NCBI RefSeq assembly: GCF_036320485.1
Contig: NZ_CP132911.1
Coordinates: 1,302,001-1,366,000 of the forward strand
Direction: 5' to 3'
DNA from: Dyella sp. A6
GTDB taxonomy: Bacteria > Pseudomonadota > Gammaproteobacteria > Xanthomonadales > Rhodanobacteraceae
DNA: 64,000 nucleotides
Shown: positions 8,902 to 19,108 of the stretch, piece by piece
How the letters are laid out: every line of letters starts with the position of its first letter
How positions within the stretch are numbered: position 1 is the stretch's first letter
Program-made: the position numbers and the translations under genes
The notes under the pieces: generated by a model
The model's database searches: none
Seen by the model: the letters and a program-made list of their open reading frames with translations, nothing else
Told to the model about the DNA's origin: nothing

Positions 8902-10083
8902 GTGTCCGCGATCAATGAGGTGGCGATGGCCGGTGAGCGCCATGGCCAGGCAGCGGCGATCCGCGCAACGCGACTGGTTTTCCTGGCCGCCGGCATCGGC
9001 GTGTCGGCGTGGGCGCCGATGGTGCCTTATGCCAAGGCAAGGCTGGGCCTGGACGACGCCACGCTGGGACTGGTGCTGCTGGCGTTCGGCGGCGGTTCGA
9101 TGGTGTCGATGCCGCTGGTCGGCTTTCTGACCCATCGTTTCGGCAGCCGGCGGGTGATCGTGGCCGGCGGGCTGCTGACCGGCCTGGTGTTGCCGCTGTT
9201 GGCGGTGGTGCCGGATGCCCGCATGCTGGCCATCGCGCTGCTGCTGTTCGGGGTCGGGCTGGGCGCGATCGATGTGGCGATGAACGCGCATGCGGTGCAG
9301 GTGGAGCGTCGTGCCGGTCGGCCGCTGATGTCCGGGTTCCACGGCATGTTCAGCATCGGCGGCCTCGGTGGCGCTGCCGGCATGAGTGCGTTGCTGGCCT
9401 CCGGCGTGCCGCTGGTATTTGCCACGCTAGCGGTTTCCGTGCTGCTGCTTGCGGCGGTGCTTACGCAGTGGCCAAGCCTGCTCGACGAGGTGGCCTGGAC
9501 GGCTCATCGTCCTGCGCTGGCCATGCCGCGCGGGGTGGTCCTGCTACTTGGCGTGTTGTGCCTGATCAGCTTTCTGGCCGAGGGCTCGATGCTGGACTGG
9601 AGCGCGCTGCTGCTGCGCGACTGCCGTGGATTTTCCAGCGCCTCTGCCGGTATCGGCTACGCGATGTTTTCGGTGGCGATGGCGCTGGGTCGTCTGACCG
9701 GTGACCGTGCAGTGGCCTGGCTGGGTCCAGTGCACACGGTGCGGGCCGGCGCGTGCATGGCGGCGGCGGGGTTCCTGATGGCGTCGTTGCTGCCGTGGCC
9801 GTGGATGTCGCTGGCAGGTTTCGTACTGGTGGGCATCGGCGCGGCCAATATCGTGCCGGTGATGTTCGGCGCGGCCGGCCGCTTGCCGGGTACCTCGCCG
9901 GGCATCGCCATCGCGACCGTGACCACGCTGGGCTACGTGGGCATGCTGTGCGGTCCTGCCCTGGTCGGTGTGGTGGCACACATCAGCAGCTTGCCGCTGG
10001 CACTGGCCGGGGTAGGGGTGACGTTGTTGCTGACGGCGGCTTCGGCGGGCGTGGTCGCGCCTCGGGTTTCCACATCGGACTGA
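8902..10083 (+). CDS. MFS transporter, YbjJ-like
   Basis: Inner-membrane carrier of the major facilitator superfamily with about 12 membrane helices in 393 residues. The first-half signature is FLTHRFGSRRVIVAGG, the loop between helices 2 and 3. It resembles the E. coli YbjJ group, whose substrate is unsettled. The start is GTG at 8902; an ATG at 8926 is also possible. It is divergent from metG, with a 168-bp gap. Substrate unknown. Confidence 0.82.
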   Translation: MSAINEVAMAGERHGQAAAIRATRLVFLAAGIGVSAWAPMVPYAKARLGLDDATLGLVLLAFGGGSMVSMPLVGFLTHRFGSRRVIVAGGLLTGLVLPLLAVVPDARMLAIALLLFGVGLGAIDVAMNAHAVQVERRAGRPLMSGFHGMFSIGGLGGAAGMSALLASGVPLVFATLAVSVLLLAAVLTQWPSLLDEVAWTAHRPALAMPRGVVLLLGVLCLISFLAEGSMLDWSALLLRDCRGFSSASAGIGYAMFSVAMALGRLTGDRAVAWLGPVHTVRAGACMAAAGFLMASLLPWPWMSLAGFVLVGIGAANIVPVMFGAAGRLPGTSPGIAIATVTTLGYVGMLCGPALVGVVAHISSLPLALAGVGVTLLLTAASAGVVAPRVSTSD

Positions 10084-10130
10084 GCCGGGTGCCGCATGCG
10101 GCGGATCGCGCCTGGAAAGTCGTGCACAGC

Positions 10131-10156
10131 AAAACGCCCCGGAAAGACCGGGGCGT
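10131..10156 (-). terminator. Terminator of the DUF2147 gene
   Basis: A 9-bp perfect stem, ACGCCCCGG / CCGGGGCGT, with a 5-nt loop. On the minus strand it is followed by TTTT. The stem may also serve the convergent MFS gene, although the plus strand lacks a T-run. Confidence 0.8.
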
Positions 10157-10178
10157 CAATGGCATTGGGTGCGTGCGG

Positions 10179-10646
10179 TCAGTCTTGTCGGACCCAGGTC
10201 TGGCTGCGGCCCAGCAGGGCGAAGCCGATGTAGCCGTGCACGTCGAGCTTCTGGCCGCCGTCCTTGAGCTTGAGCCTCACCTTGTAGACCCTGCCGCTCT
10301 TGGGGTCGAGGATATGGCCGCCGTCCCACACGTCGTCGTCCTTGCGCACGCCCCACATGATGGTCATGCCCTCGATCGGTTGATCGTGGCGCGCGCCGTC
10401 ACACTGTGTGCAGCGGGGATGTTCGCCGTCGCGGGCGATCTGCTTGGCGCTCATGTTCATGACCTTGAGCACCTTCGCCTGCAGCTCGCCGCTGGTGTCG
10501 GTGATCTGGATGATCGAGGTGACCTTGCCGCTGGCGTCGTCCACCTGCTTCCAGGTGCCGACGGGGGTGTCGTTGGCGGCGGCGAAGGCCGCGCCGGCAG
10601 TGACCAGCAGGATCGCGGCAATGGCGAGTCGGAACTTCGGCTTCAT
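10179..10646 (-). CDS. Exported DUF2147 protein
   Basis: A 155-residue periplasmic protein with a signal peptide (cleavage after AGAAFA). The DUF2147 domain starts at TPVGTWKQVDDASGKVTSII and contains a CTQC pair in HPRCTQCDGAR. It ends with a hydrophobic core strand in YIGFALLGRSQTW. The domain is thought to be lipocalin-like and its function is unknown. It is a single gene, divergent from apbC, with its own terminator. Confidence 0.85.
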   Translation of the reverse strand: MKPKFRLAIAAILLVTAGAAFAAANDTPVGTWKQVDDASGKVTSIIQITDTSGELQAKVLKVMNMSAKQIARDGEHPRCTQCDGARHDQPIEGMTIMWGVRKDDDVWDGGHILDPKSGRVYKVRLKLKDGGQKLDVHGYIGFALLGRSQTWVRQD

Positions 10647-10809
10647 GGTGGACTTTCTCCCGTACGAAAGCGTATGGATCGAGCGTGCCGGCGCGGTCGG
10701 GGCGGCGTCAAGCTGCAATGCGCCATGATGCCAGCATCGGTGTTTCCGGGCCGCATGTGCCGGTGGCTGGCATAATGCGCGCTTCCCCATCCCAAGGTTT
10801 GTTCGCACG

Positions 10810-11904
10810 ATGACGCAGGTCGATGAAGCACTGGTCCGCCATATACTGCAGGGGCTGACCGACCCGCATACCGGTACGCCGCTGGCCGACGCCGTGCGGG
10901 CAGTGGGTGTGGACGGCGCGAAAGTGTCGGTCGACCTACTGCTGGCATATCCGGCCGCAGGAGCGGTCGACACGCTGGCTGCCCAGGTCAGGCAGGCGCT
11001 GGAAGCGGATCCTGCGATCGAGTCCGCGGCAGCCTCGGTGAGTTGCCGCGTTCATGTGCACAAGGTGCAGGGCACGCTCGGCCCGCTGCCCGACGTGAAG
11101 AACATCATCGTGGTGGCATCAGGCAAGGGTGGCGTCGGCAAATCCACCGTGGCGGCCAACCTCGCGCTGGCGCTGCAGGCCGAAGGTGCCAGGGTCGGCG
11201 TGCTCGACGCGGATATCTACGGCCCCAGCCAGCCACGCATGCTAGGTATCAGCGGCAAGCCTGCATCGCCTGATGGCAAGAGCATCACGCCGATGCAGGC
11301 GCATGGTCTGCAGGCGATGTCGATCGGATTCCTGGTGGACGAAGAGACGCCGATGATCTGGCGCGGTCCGATGGTGACCCAGGCGATGATGCAGCTGCTG
11401 ACCGATTCGCGCTGGGAGATGCTCGATTACCTGGTGATCGACCTGCCGCCCGGCACCGGCGACATCCAGCTTACACTGTCGCAGAAGGTGCCGGTGGCCG
11501 GCGCGGTGATCGTCACCACGCCGCAGGACATCGCGCTGCTGGACGCGCGCAAGGCGCTGAAGATGTTCGAGAAGGTGGAGGTGCCGGTACTCGGCGTGGT
11601 CGAGAACATGGCGACCCACGTCTGTTCCAACTGCGGGCACGAGGAACACATCTTCGGCGAGGGCGGCGGTCGCCGCATGGCCGAACAGTACGGCGTGGCC
11701 TACCTCGGCTCGCTGCCGCTGGATATCCGCATCCGCGAGCAGGCCGACGGTGGTACGCCCACCGTGGTGGCGATGCCCGACTCGGAACTGGCCGCACGCT
11801 ATCGCGAAATCGCGCGCAATGCCGCAGCGCGGCTGTCGCTCCAGCCGCGAAACAAGTCGCTGGGACTGGGCAAGATCGTGGTGCAGGGCGCGCCGTCGGC
11901 ATGA
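10810..11904 (+). CDS. apbC: Iron-sulfur cluster carrier ATPase ApbC/Mrp
   Basis: Cytosolic P-loop protein that carries and transfers 4Fe-4S clusters. The 364-residue protein has an N-terminal MIP18-like domain (about residues 5-85, LVRHILQGLTDPHTGTPL). It then has the deviant Walker A SGKGGVGKST, the switch motif DADIYGPSQPRM, and the cluster-binding CxxC in VCSNCGHEE. Its ATG lies 163 bp from the divergent DUF2147 gene. In many proteobacteria this gene is adjacent to metG or dcd; here dcd follows by about 195 bp. Confidence 0.95.
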   Translation: MTQVDEALVRHILQGLTDPHTGTPLADAVRAVGVDGAKVSVDLLLAYPAAGAVDTLAAQVRQALEADPAIESAAASVSCRVHVHKVQGTLGPLPDVKNIIVVASGKGGVGKSTVAANLALALQAEGARVGVLDADIYGPSQPRMLGISGKPASPDGKSITPMQAHGLQAMSIGFLVDEETPMIWRGPMVTQAMMQLLTDSRWEMLDYLVIDLPPGTGDIQLTLSQKVPVAGAVIVTTPQDIALLDARKALKMFEKVEVPVLGVVENMATHVCSNCGHEEHIFGEGGGRRMAEQYGVAYLGSLPLDIRIREQADGGTPTVVAMPDSELAARYREIARNAAARLSLQPRNKSLGLGKIVVQGAPSA

Positions 11905-12098
11905 GTTCGCCGGTGCGGGTGTCTGGCCTGTGTGGCACCTGCGCCGCGTCTCGACCAACCGCACGCACTGGAGGCGGCGTGACATCCTGCGCATGACCCG
12001 CATGTCGCTGCCGGCTGGCGCAGCGGATGCGGTACCGTGTATTTTTGCCGCTTTGGCTCGTCTGCTGCGGGCCTCATTGCGAATCGTCCGGAGTACCC

Positions 12099-12665
12099 GT
12101 GAGTATCAAGTCCGACAAGTGGATTCGCCGCATGGCCGAACAGCACGGCATGATCGAGCCGTTCGAGCCAGGCCAGGTGAAGACGCGCGATGGCCAGCGG
12201 CTGGTGTCCTATGGCACCTCCAGCTATGGCTACGACGTGCGCTGCGCGCGCGAATTCAAGGTGTTCACCAACATCAACTCCACCATCGTCGATCCGAAGG
12301 CGTTCGATCCGGACAGCTTCGTCGACGTGCAGTCGGATGTGTGCATCATTCCGCCCAATTCCTTCGCGCTGGCACGTACCGTGGAATATTTCCGGGTTCC
12401 GCGCGACGTGTTGGTGGTGTGCCTGGGCAAGAGCACCTATGCCCGCTGCGGCATCATCGTGAACGTCACCCCGCTGGAACCGGAGTGGGAAGGGCATGTG
12501 ACGCTGGAGTTCTCCAACACCACGCCGTTGCCGGCCAAGATCTACGCCAACGAGGGTGTGGCGCAGATGCTGTTCTTCGAATCCGACGAGCCCTGCGAGA
12601 CCAGTTACCGGGATCGTGGCGGCAAGTACCAGGGCCAGCAGGGCGTGACCTTGCCGCGTACCTGA
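12099..12665 (+). CDS. dcd: dCTP deaminase
   Basis: Converts dCTP to dUTP for dTTP synthesis. GTG at 12099 gives 188 residues, matching the E. coli type; earlier in-frame codons would add a hydrophobic stretch not found in the family. Motifs seen are [13 protein letters not shown], the catalytic region [23 protein letters not shown] with Arg and Glu, and the C-terminal [13 protein letters not shown] that closes over the nucleotide. It is a trimeric cytosolic enzyme. Confidence 0.96.
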   Translation: MSIKSDKWIRRMAEQHGMIEPFEPGQVKTRDGQRLVSYGTSSYGYDVRCAREFKVFTNINSTIVDPKAFDPDSFVDVQSDVCIIPPNSFALARTVEYFRVPRDVLVVCLGKSTYARCGIIVNVTPLEPEWEGHVTLEFSNTTPLPAKIYANEGVAQMLFFESDEPCETSYRDRGGKYQGQQGVTLPRT

Positions 12666-12757
12666 ACGAGCACCACGCTGGTCGTCGTTGACGACCGCCA
12701 CTGATACGGCCCGGCGCTACACTCGGACGGGCCACCGCATGAATGCAGGAGACCCGC

Positions 12758-13270
12758 ATGACCCGTTTTTCCACGCTGCTGATCCGCGCAACCGCCGCGT
12801 TGATGCTGGGCAGCACGCTGCTGCTCGCCGGTTGCCACCGGGGCAGCACTCTGAGCTCGGCCCAGACGGCGCAGCTGGAGAAGAAGTTCGACGTGACCGT
12901 CAAGGCCTACAAGGGTGGCCAGTTCACGCTGGACGGCGCAGTGCTGTCGTCGATCGACCTGGGCAGTCATTTCGCCTACGAAAAGGACATCGGCAAGCTG
13001 CCGAAGACCGTGCTGCTGCTGCCCAGCTCCGAATACAAGATCCGCAAGGAACACCTGCAGTACATGGCCAGGATGATCCTGGACTATGGCTTCGCGGTGT
13101 ACTACGACCAGAAGGGCGCGCTGCGGCAGATCAACCCGATTGATACCAAGGCGCGTCGGCTGCAGGAATATCACGCGCCGGCCAAGGTCAGCGACGGGCA
13201 GGATTGCCGGAGCGCAGCAGGTTGCGACGGTGTGAACAAGGCCGCGCAGCAACAGCAGCAAGGGCAGTGA
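12758..13270 (+). CDS. Predicted lipoprotein of unknown function
   Basis: A 170-residue protein with a lipoprotein signal peptide ending in LLLAGC. The start at 12758 is supported by AGGAG seven bases upstream; an ATG 15 bp earlier is disfavoured. The mature part is mixed alpha/beta (QLEKKFDVTVKAYKGGQFTL, DYGFAVYYDQKG), with two Cys near the C-terminus (DCRSAAGC) that could form a disulfide, and it ends in a poly-Gln tail. The spaced fold resembles biopolymer-transport or ExbD-like periplasmic pieces only superficially. I do not recognise the family. Confidence 0.75.
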   Translation: MTRFSTLLIRATAALMLGSTLLLAGCHRGSTLSSAQTAQLEKKFDVTVKAYKGGQFTLDGAVLSSIDLGSHFAYEKDIGKLPKTVLLLPSSEYKIRKEHLQYMARMILDYGFAVYYDQKGALRQINPIDTKARRLQEYHAPAKVSDGQDCRSAAGCDGVNKAAQQQQQGQ

Positions 13271-13286
13271 TGCGGTGACGAGCGCT

Positions 13287-13314
13287 CGGCACTGGGACAA
13301 CATTCCCGGTGCCG
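13287..13314 (+). terminator. Hairpin after the 12.8-kb lipoprotein gene
   Basis: An 11-bp stem, CGGCACTGGGA / TCCCGGTGCCG, with one G-T pair and a six-base loop. It lies 17 bp after the stop codon and lacks a T-run. Confidence 0.5.
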
Positions 13315-13347
13315 GTCGGTCACACCTGGCTCCTGCTTTGCCATGCA

Positions 13348-13378
13348 TCGAGCAGGACGCCGCAGGCGCCCTGCTCGA
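13348..13378 (-). terminator. Hairpin after the HIT gene
   Basis: The arms TCGAGCAGG and CCTGCTCGA flank a GC-rich centre that can extend the stem. It lies 6 bp past the HIT gene stop on the minus strand, with no T-run. Probably a terminator or a 3'-end stem. Confidence 0.5.
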
Positions 13379-13383
13379 CACCG

Positions 13384-13815
13384 TTACGACGTGACGGTGT
13401 CGTTCGACAGGGCCGCGCGCAGACGCTCCACCAGCAGTTCGCGCGCAGGCGCCTCCCGGCGCGGCGCCTGACCGCTTCCCCACACCGGGCCAGGCCACGC
13501 CGCATCGCCTTCGCGACGCGCCACCACGTGTACGTGCAGTTGCCGCACGATGTTGCCCAGTGCACCCAGGTTGATCTTGTCGCAGGACACGACGGCGCGC
13601 AGCGCGGCGGTCGCTATGGCGACTTCGTGCCAGAGCCGTGCCTGGTCAGCAACCGGCAGATCGCTCACTTCCGCGCATCCGGGCGTGCGCGGCACTAGGA
13701 TGAGCCACGGAAAGCGGTCGTCATCCATCAGCAGGACGTCGCACAGGGACAGCGTCGCGACGCCGTGCGTGTCGGCCTGCAGGCGCGGGTCGAGGGTGAA
13801 GCTCTCGTTGCTCAT
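13384..13815 (-). CDS. HIT-family nucleotide-binding protein
   Basis: A 143-residue member of the histidine-triad superfamily, probably a nucleotide hydrolase or transferase. The N-terminal half has LMDDDRFPWLILVPR, typical of HIT folds. The triad region reads QLHVHVVARR, so the first His of HxHxH is Gln while the two that remain include the catalytic one. The ATG overlaps the stop of the upstream dienelactone hydrolase gene as ATGA, so the two are co-translated. Substrate not known. Confidence 0.88.
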   Translation of the reverse strand: MSNESFTLDPRLQADTHGVATLSLCDVLLMDDDRFPWLILVPRTPGCAEVSDLPVADQARLWHEVAIATAALRAVVSCDKINLGALGNIVRQLHVHVVARREGDAAWPGPVWGSGQAPRREAPARELLVERLRAALSNDTVTS

Positions 13816-14483
13816 GCTGCGGCCAGGTGCTTTTCGAAGAAGGCCAGTGTGCGCTGCCACGCGAGTGTGGCGCTGGCATGGTGATAGTGCGGGTCGCTAT
13901 TGCGGTTGAAGGCGTGATCGGCGCCGGCATAGGTGAATATCTCGGTCTCGGGCAGGGCATCGCGATGCCGCTGCACGGCTTCAGGCGGAATCGAGGCGTC
14001 GTTGTCGCCGAAATGGAACATGAGTGGCGCCTTCGGCTCGCGTCCCAGTAGCGAAAGGTTGCGTGCGCCGTAGTAGCTCACCGAAGGCAGCCCCAACTGC
14101 TGGGCCGCAAGCAGTGCCACCGTGCCGCCCCAGCAGAACCCCACGGTGCCGATCCGGCCAGCCGAGGCGATGGCGTTGGCCGCGCTGGCCACGTCTTCCA
14201 GCGGCCGGTCCAGCCCCAGTTCGGCGACCAGTGCCCGGCCCCGGGCCAGGCCGACGTCGTCGTAATCGAGCTCCAGCCAGGCTTCCAGATGATCGAAGAA
14301 GGACGGGGCGATCGCGGTGTAGCCGGCCGCGGCGAAGCGGTCGGCGACGTCCCGCATGTGCTGGGTGACGCCGAAAATTTCCTGGATCACCACGATACCG
14401 CCCTTGGGCTTGCCGGCCGGCTCGGCCAGATAGCCGCCGATGCACTGGGTGCGCGAGGTGGGAATGTTGATGTGCTGGCCCAT
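13812..14483 (-). CDS. Dienelactone hydrolase family protein
   Basis: Alpha/beta hydrolase of 223 residues in the carboxymethylenebutenolidase family. The catalytic triad is visible: Cys in GFCWGGTVAL, Asp in FGDNDASIP, His in GADHAFNR. An oxyanion-side Glu lies in VIQEIFGV. The start at 14483 matches the family N-terminus; longer frames upstream enter the rimO promoter region. It is co-transcribed with the HIT gene. The natural substrate in such chromosomal homologues is usually unknown. Confidence 0.9.
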   Translation of the reverse strand: MGQHINIPTSRTQCIGGYLAEPAGKPKGGIVVIQEIFGVTQHMRDVADRFAAAGYTAIAPSFFDHLEAWLELDYDDVGLARGRALVAELGLDRPLEDVASAANAIASAGRIGTVGFCWGGTVALLAAQQLGLPSVSYYGARNLSLLGREPKAPLMFHFGDNDASIPPEAVQRHRDALPETEIFTYAGADHAFNRNSDPHYHHASATLAWQRTLAFFEKHLAAA

Positions 14484-14632
14484 GGCTGCGCTCCGGTCTG
14501 GGGATGGGGCCATTGTAGCGGCGCCGTTGCGATGGAAGCGCGGTGCGCAACAGGTGGCGGGGCCGGCGGATGGCACCGCCGGGTTCGAGCTACAATGCGA
14601 GGTTTACCGCCGTCTACGGTTGCAATCAGGCC

Positions 14633-15970
14633 ATGTCGCAGACTTCTCAGAAAATCGGTTTCGTCAGCCTCGGCTGCCCCAAGGCGCTGGTGGATTCGGA
14701 GCGCATCCTCACCCAGCTCAAGGTCGAGGGCTACCAGATCGTGCCCAGCTACAACGAGGCCGATGCGGTGGTGGTGAATACCTGCGGCTTCATCGACGCG
14801 GCGGTGCAGGAGTCGCTGGATTCGATCGGCGAGGCGCTCAGCGAGAACGGCAAGGTGATCGTCACCGGCTGCCTGGGCAAGCGCGCGGACCTGATCCGCG
14901 AGGCCTACCCAGACGTGCTGTCGATCAGCGGCCCGCAGGACTACGCCAGCGTCATGGGTGCGGTGCACGCGGCGCTGCCGCCCGCGCGCAACAAGTTCCT
15001 GGACCTGGTGCCGGACACTGGGGTCAAGCTCACGCCCAAGCACTACGCGTACCTGAAGATTTCCGAAGGCTGCAATCATCGCTGCAGCTTCTGCATCATC
15101 CCGTCGATGCGCGGCAACCTGGTCTCGCGCCCGGTCGACGAGGTGCTGCTCGAGGCCGAAAAGCTGGTCAAGGGTGGCGTCAAGGAACTGCTGGTGATCT
15201 CGCAGGACACCAGTGCCTATGGCGTGGACCTGAAGTACGCCGAGCGCCCGTGGCGGGACCGCCAGTGGCAGACCCGCATGACCGGTCTGTGCGAAGGCCT
15301 GGCCGAGCTGGGCGTATGGACCAGGCTGCACTACGTCTACCCGTATCCGCACGTGGACGAGGTGATGCCGCTGATGGCCGACGGCAAGATCCTGCCGTAC
15401 CTCGACATTCCGTTCCAGCACGCCAGTCCGCGCATCCTGAAACTGATGAAGCGCCCGGGCAACATCGACAAGACGCTGGAGCGTATCCAGAACTGGCGCA
15501 GGCAGGTGCCGGATCTCACCATCCGCAGCACCTTCATCGTCGGGTTCCCTGGCGAGACGGATGCCGAGTTCGAGGAGCTGCTGGACTTCCTGCGCGAGGC
15601 CGAGCTGGACCGCGTTGGCGCCTTCACCTACTCGCCGGTGGAGGGTGCCAGGGCCAACGAACTGCCCGGCGCCGTGTCCGAGGAGCTCAAGGAAGACCGC
15701 CTGGAGCAGTTCATGGCGGTGCAGGCGGAAATCTCCGCCGCGAAATTGCAGCACAAGATCGGTCGCACGATGCGCGTGCTGGTGGACGAGGCCGGTGTCG
15801 ATGGTGCCGTGGCACGTTCGGCCGCGGACGCGCCGGAGATCGACGGCACCGTGCTGATCGCCGACGGTCAGGCGCTGAAGCCGGGCCAGTTCGTCGATGT
15901 GCTGATCGAGGGCGCGGGCGACCACGACCTGCATGCGCGCCTGGCGCAGCCTACGTTGACCATCGTGTAA
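14633..15970 (+). CDS. rimO: Ribosomal protein S12 methylthiotransferase RimO
   Basis: Radical-SAM enzyme that adds a methylthio group to the conserved Asp of ribosomal protein S12. The protein has 445 residues. The N-terminal MTTase domain carries the first cluster Cys residues in [20 protein letters not shown] and VTGCLGKR. The radical-SAM motif is CNHRCSFC, and the C-terminal TRAM domain follows [13 protein letters not shown]. The start at 14633 ([10 protein letters not shown]) is preferred over the upstream in-frame codon. A DUF3025 gene follows by 4 bp. Confidence 0.97.
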   Translation: MSQTSQKIGFVSLGCPKALVDSERILTQLKVEGYQIVPSYNEADAVVVNTCGFIDAAVQESLDSIGEALSENGKVIVTGCLGKRADLIREAYPDVLSISGPQDYASVMGAVHAALPPARNKFLDLVPDTGVKLTPKHYAYLKISEGCNHRCSFCIIPSMRGNLVSRPVDEVLLEAEKLVKGGVKELLVISQDTSAYGVDLKYAERPWRDRQWQTRMTGLCEGLAELGVWTRLHYVYPYPHVDEVMPLMADGKILPYLDIPFQHASPRILKLMKRPGNIDKTLERIQNWRRQVPDLTIRSTFIVGFPGETDAEFEELLDFLREAELDRVGAFTYSPVEGARANELPGAVSEELKEDRLEQFMAVQAEISAAKLQHKIGRTMRVLVDEAGVDGAVARSAADAPEIDGTVLIADGQALKPGQFVDVLIEGAGDHDLHARLAQPTLTIV

Positions 15971-15974
15971 GACC

Positions 15975-16793
15975 ATGCGCTATGAGGCGCCCGCGCGTGA
16001 GGCGGTGGACCGGCGCGTATTTGTGCGGCAGCCGCTGCGGGCGTGGAACGCGTATGCGGACCTGTTGCATGGCGCGGACTGGCCATCCATCGACGAGCTC
16101 AACGCGCGGCTGCCGGCTGGCGCGACCACGCGTTTCGCTGCGCAGACGCGCGAGCTGCTGGCCGATGGGCTGCATTACGAACAGCGCATCGCGGAGCGTG
16201 GCCTGATCGCCACGCGCGAGCGCAACTGGCATGACCTGTTCAATGCGTTGATCTGGCTGCGTCACCCCGAGGTCAAGCGCGCGCTGAATGCACGGCAGGT
16301 CGTCGAGATCGCCAGCATGGGGACGAAGCGGCGTTCACGGGCGCAATGTGCGCTGACCCATTTCGACGAGGCCGGCGTGATCGTGACGGTGCGCGATCCG
16401 GACCTGCTGACGCTCTGGGATGCGCACGATTGGTACGGCCTATTCTGGCGATGCCGCGAAGCCTGGCTGGATGGCTCCATACAAGTCGCGGTAGTCGGCC
16501 ACGCACTGCTGGAACACGCGTTGACGCCAGGACAGCTGCTGGTGGGCAAGGCGCTCGTGCAATCGGTATCCGACGACTCCGGCCTTGCCTGCGCCGAAGC
16601 GATCGGCGATGGCCGTCTGCTGTGCGATCCGCAGGAGCTGCGCCCCTTGCCGTTGTCGGGCATTCCAGGCTGGCATGCGGGCAACGACGACGAAGCATTC
16701 CATCGCGCCGCGCCCTGCTACCAGCCGCTGCGCAAGGGGCGTACCTATCCGTCGCCATGGACATGGGGCCATCCGGTCGGTGAGAGCGGCTGA
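15975..16793 (+). CDS. DUF3025 domain protein
   Basis: A 272-residue cytosolic protein with the DUF3025 signature: NWHDLFNALIWLRHP near residue 90, then SMGTKRRSRAQCALTHFDE. A conserved HALLEHAL block and a C-terminal PSPWTWGHPVG follow. It is found in beta- and gammaproteobacteria and its function is not established. The 4-bp gap after rimO implies co-transcription, so a link with translation or modification is possible but unproven. Confidence 0.85.
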   Translation: MRYEAPAREAVDRRVFVRQPLRAWNAYADLLHGADWPSIDELNARLPAGATTRFAAQTRELLADGLHYEQRIAERGLIATRERNWHDLFNALIWLRHPEVKRALNARQVVEIASMGTKRRSRAQCALTHFDEAGVIVTVRDPDLLTLWDAHDWYGLFWRCREAWLDGSIQVAVVGHALLEHALTPGQLLVGKALVQSVSDDSGLACAEAIGDGRLLCDPQELRPLPLSGIPGWHAGNDDEAFHRAAPCYQPLRKGRTYPSPWTWGHPVGESG

Positions 16794-16889
16794 GACACCC
16801 GGCCTGACAAAACCCGTCGCCGAGACTGTGGCTTTTTGAGGCGTGGGGCTGACCTGCTGCGCACACGGCGCATGGACGGCAGGCCGCAT

Positions 16890-17393
16890 TTACCCCTCGT
16901 AGTGCACCTCGACGATGACGAAACGCACGCGCCCGCCAGGCAGTTCGGCCTCGAATTCGTCGTCGATGCGCTTCTTCAGCGCGGCGCGGGCCAGCGGCGA
17001 GTCGACGCTGATCCAGCCGCGCCGGGCGTCGGTCTCGTCCGGGCCGACGATGCGGTAGCGGTGGCTGTCGCCGTTGTCGACGTTCTCCAGTTCGATGCTG
17101 GCGCCGAAGAACACGGTCTCGCGCTGGGCCGGCATACCGTCGGCCACCTTCAGCACGGGAATGCGCTTGCTGAGGTAACGCACCCGCCGGTCGATCTCGC
17201 CGAGCTGCTTCTTGCGGTAGGTGTATTCGGCGTTCTCGGAGCGGTCACCTTCGGCGGCGGCCGCCGCCAGCGCCTTGACCACGTCGGGACGCAGTGTGTG
17301 CCAAAGGTGGTCGAGTTCGGCCTTGAGCTTTTCGAAGCCTTCGCGGGTGATGATTGCGGTGGATGAGGGGGACGGTGGGCGCCAGCGGCTCAT
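16890..17393 (-). CDS. greB: Transcription elongation factor GreB
   Basis: Stimulates RNA cleavage by backtracked RNA polymerase. The protein has 167 residues. The N-terminal coiled coil carries the acidic tip in [21 protein letters not shown], with the GreB-type [10 protein letters not shown]. The C-terminal FKBP-like domain contains RIVGPDE and [12 protein letters not shown]. It lies 56 bp after the HerA-like ATPase stop on the same strand, reading downstream of it. Confidence 0.94.
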   Translation of the reverse strand: MSRWRPPSPSSTAIITREGFEKLKAELDHLWHTLRPDVVKALAAAAAEGDRSENAEYTYRKKQLGEIDRRVRYLSKRIPVLKVADGMPAQRETVFFGASIELENVDNGDSHRYRIVGPDETDARRGWISVDSPLARAALKKRIDDEFEAELPGGRVRFVIVEVHYEG

Positions 17394-17449
17394 GCGGTGT
17401 TCGTCGGTGATGGCTGTGGATGTGTCGATGGAGTGGCTGGCCGGTGCGC

Positions 17450-18958
17450 TCAGCGACGGCCGCCGAAGATGCCGCCCAGCACGCCGCGCAGGATCTGGCG
17501 GCCGATCTGGCTGCCCATGGTGCGCACCATCTGTTTGCCCATGGTCTCGATCATGCCCTGGCGGCGCTTCGTGCCGAACAGCGCGTCATGCACGGCGCCG
17601 CCCCAGGCGGAGCCGGCATCGCCAGTTGTGCCGCTAGCCGGCGCGCTGGTGGCGACGGCGTTCGCGTCGGCGGCTTTTTCCTCGGCCCGCTTGGTCAGCA
17701 TCTCGGCGGCCGATTCGCGGTTCACCGCGGTGTCGTACTTGGCGCCGACCGGCGAGCGGCTGCGAATGGTGGCGCGTTCGTCGGCGCTGATGGCACCGAT
17801 GCGGCAGCCGGGAGTGGTCACCAGCACGTCCTCGACCGGCGTGGGTACGCCGCCCTGGCCCAGGGTGGAGGCCAGTGCCTCGCCCACGGCGAGCTTGCCG
17901 ATGGTCGCGGTGACGTCGAGTGCGGGATTCGGCACGAAGGTCTCGGCGGCGGCCTTCACCGCCTTCTGGTCGCGCGGCGTGAAGGCGCGCAGTGCATGCT
18001 GGATGCGATTGCCCATCTGGCCGAGGATCTCGCCTGGCACGTCGTCGGGATTCTGCGAACAGAAGTACACGCCCACGCCCTTGGAGCGGATCAGCCGCAC
18101 CACCTGTTCCACCCGTTGCTGCAGCGCGGGCGGGCAGTCGTTGAACAGCAGGTGTGCCTCGTCGAAGAAGAACACCAGCTTGGGCTGGTCCAGGTCGCCC
18201 ACTTCCGGCAACTGCTCGAACAGTTCGGACAGCAGCCACAGCAAGAACGTGGCGTACAGGCGAGGCTTGAGGATCAGCTGGTCGGCGGCCAGCACGTTGA
18301 CGATGCCCCGGCCGGTCATGTCCTGGCGCATCAGGTCGGTCAGCTTCAGTGCCGGCTCGCCGAAGAACTGCGTGGCGCCGTCCTGTTCCAGCTGCAGCAG
18401 GGCGCGTTGCACGGCGGCGAGGCTCTGCTTGCTGATCAGGCCGTAATGGGCGGAGATGTCCTTGCTGTTGTCGACCGCGAAGCCGAGCAGCGCACGCAGG
18501 TCGTCCAGGTCAAGCAGCAGCCAGCCGTTGTCGTCGGCCACCTTGAATACGATCTCCAGCACGCCCTGCTGGGTGTCGTTGAGGTCGAGCACGCGGCCGA
18601 GCAGGGTGGGGCCCATTTCGCTGACCGTGGCGCGCACCGGGTGGCCGAGCTTGCCGTACAGGTCCCAGAACACCACCGGGTTCGCCTGTGGCGTCCAGTC
18701 GGTGAGCTTGAGCTTGTCCAGGCGTGCCTTGAGCTTGTCGCCCGGCGTGCCCGCGGGCATCGCCAGGCCGGCCAGATCACCTTTCACATCGGCCAGGAAA
18801 CAGGGCACGCCGAGCTTCGAAAAACCCTCGGCCAGCACCATCAGCGAAACCGACTTCCCGGTGCCGGTGGCGCCGGCGATCATGCCGTGGCGGTTGCCGT
18901 AATGGGGATCCAGGCTGACGCTGGTGCGGTCGTTGCGGCCGATGAGGATGCTGGTCAT
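17450..18958 (-). CDS. HerA-like ATPase (DUF853, YjgR family)
   Basis: A 502-residue RecA/FtsK-type ATPase of the DUF853 family. Walker A is GATGTGKS at residues 29-36 and the Walker B strand ends [12 protein letters not shown]. It has a C-terminal low-complexity linker and the ending [18 protein letters not shown] good ribosome site (GGAAGG) precedes the ATG at 18958. The family is widespread but not functionally defined; related HerA proteins translocate DNA. No NurA nuclease partner is present. It is divergent from mltD with 150 bp between them. Confidence 0.87.
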   Translation of the reverse strand: MTSILIGRNDRTSVSLDPHYGNRHGMIAGATGTGKSVSLMVLAEGFSKLGVPCFLADVKGDLAGLAMPAGTPGDKLKARLDKLKLTDWTPQANPVVFWDLYGKLGHPVRATVSEMGPTLLGRVLDLNDTQQGVLEIVFKVADDNGWLLLDLDDLRALLGFAVDNSKDISAHYGLISKQSLAAVQRALLQLEQDGATQFFGEPALKLTDLMRQDMTGRGIVNVLAADQLILKPRLYATFLLWLLSELFEQLPEVGDLDQPKLVFFFDEAHLLFNDCPPALQQRVEQVVRLIRSKGVGVYFCSQNPDDVPGEILGQMGNRIQHALRAFTPRDQKAVKAAAETFVPNPALDVTATIGKLAVGEALASTLGQGGVPTPVEDVLVTTPGCRIGAISADERATIRSRSPVGAKYDTAVNRESAAEMLTKRAEEKAADANAVATSAPASGTTGDAGSAWGGAVHDALFGTKRRQGMIETMGKQMVRTMGSQIGRQILRGVLGGIFGGRR

Positions 18959-19108
18959 GTCGTTCCTTCCGTTGGTCCTGCCCCGATTGTAGCCAAGCCG
19001 TTTCACCGGGCGACCGCGGCAGGCCGCGCGCGGTTCTTCACGGCACTGCACATTGAGTCCGATTGTCAGGGCCGCTATGGTGGGAGTTTGATTTTTCCTA
19101 AAGTTGCC

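Noticed and set aside
8734..9342. N-terminal extension of metG
   Set aside because: The extension is antisense to the MFS gene, His/Gln-rich and without homology; canonical MetRS begins at 8733.
17420..19108. Very long open frame in front of mltD (joined to it as 1057 codons)
   Set aside because: It is antisense to the HerA-like ATPase over its whole left part and has no family match there. High GC makes long antisense frames common. mltD begins at 19109 with a clear lipobox.
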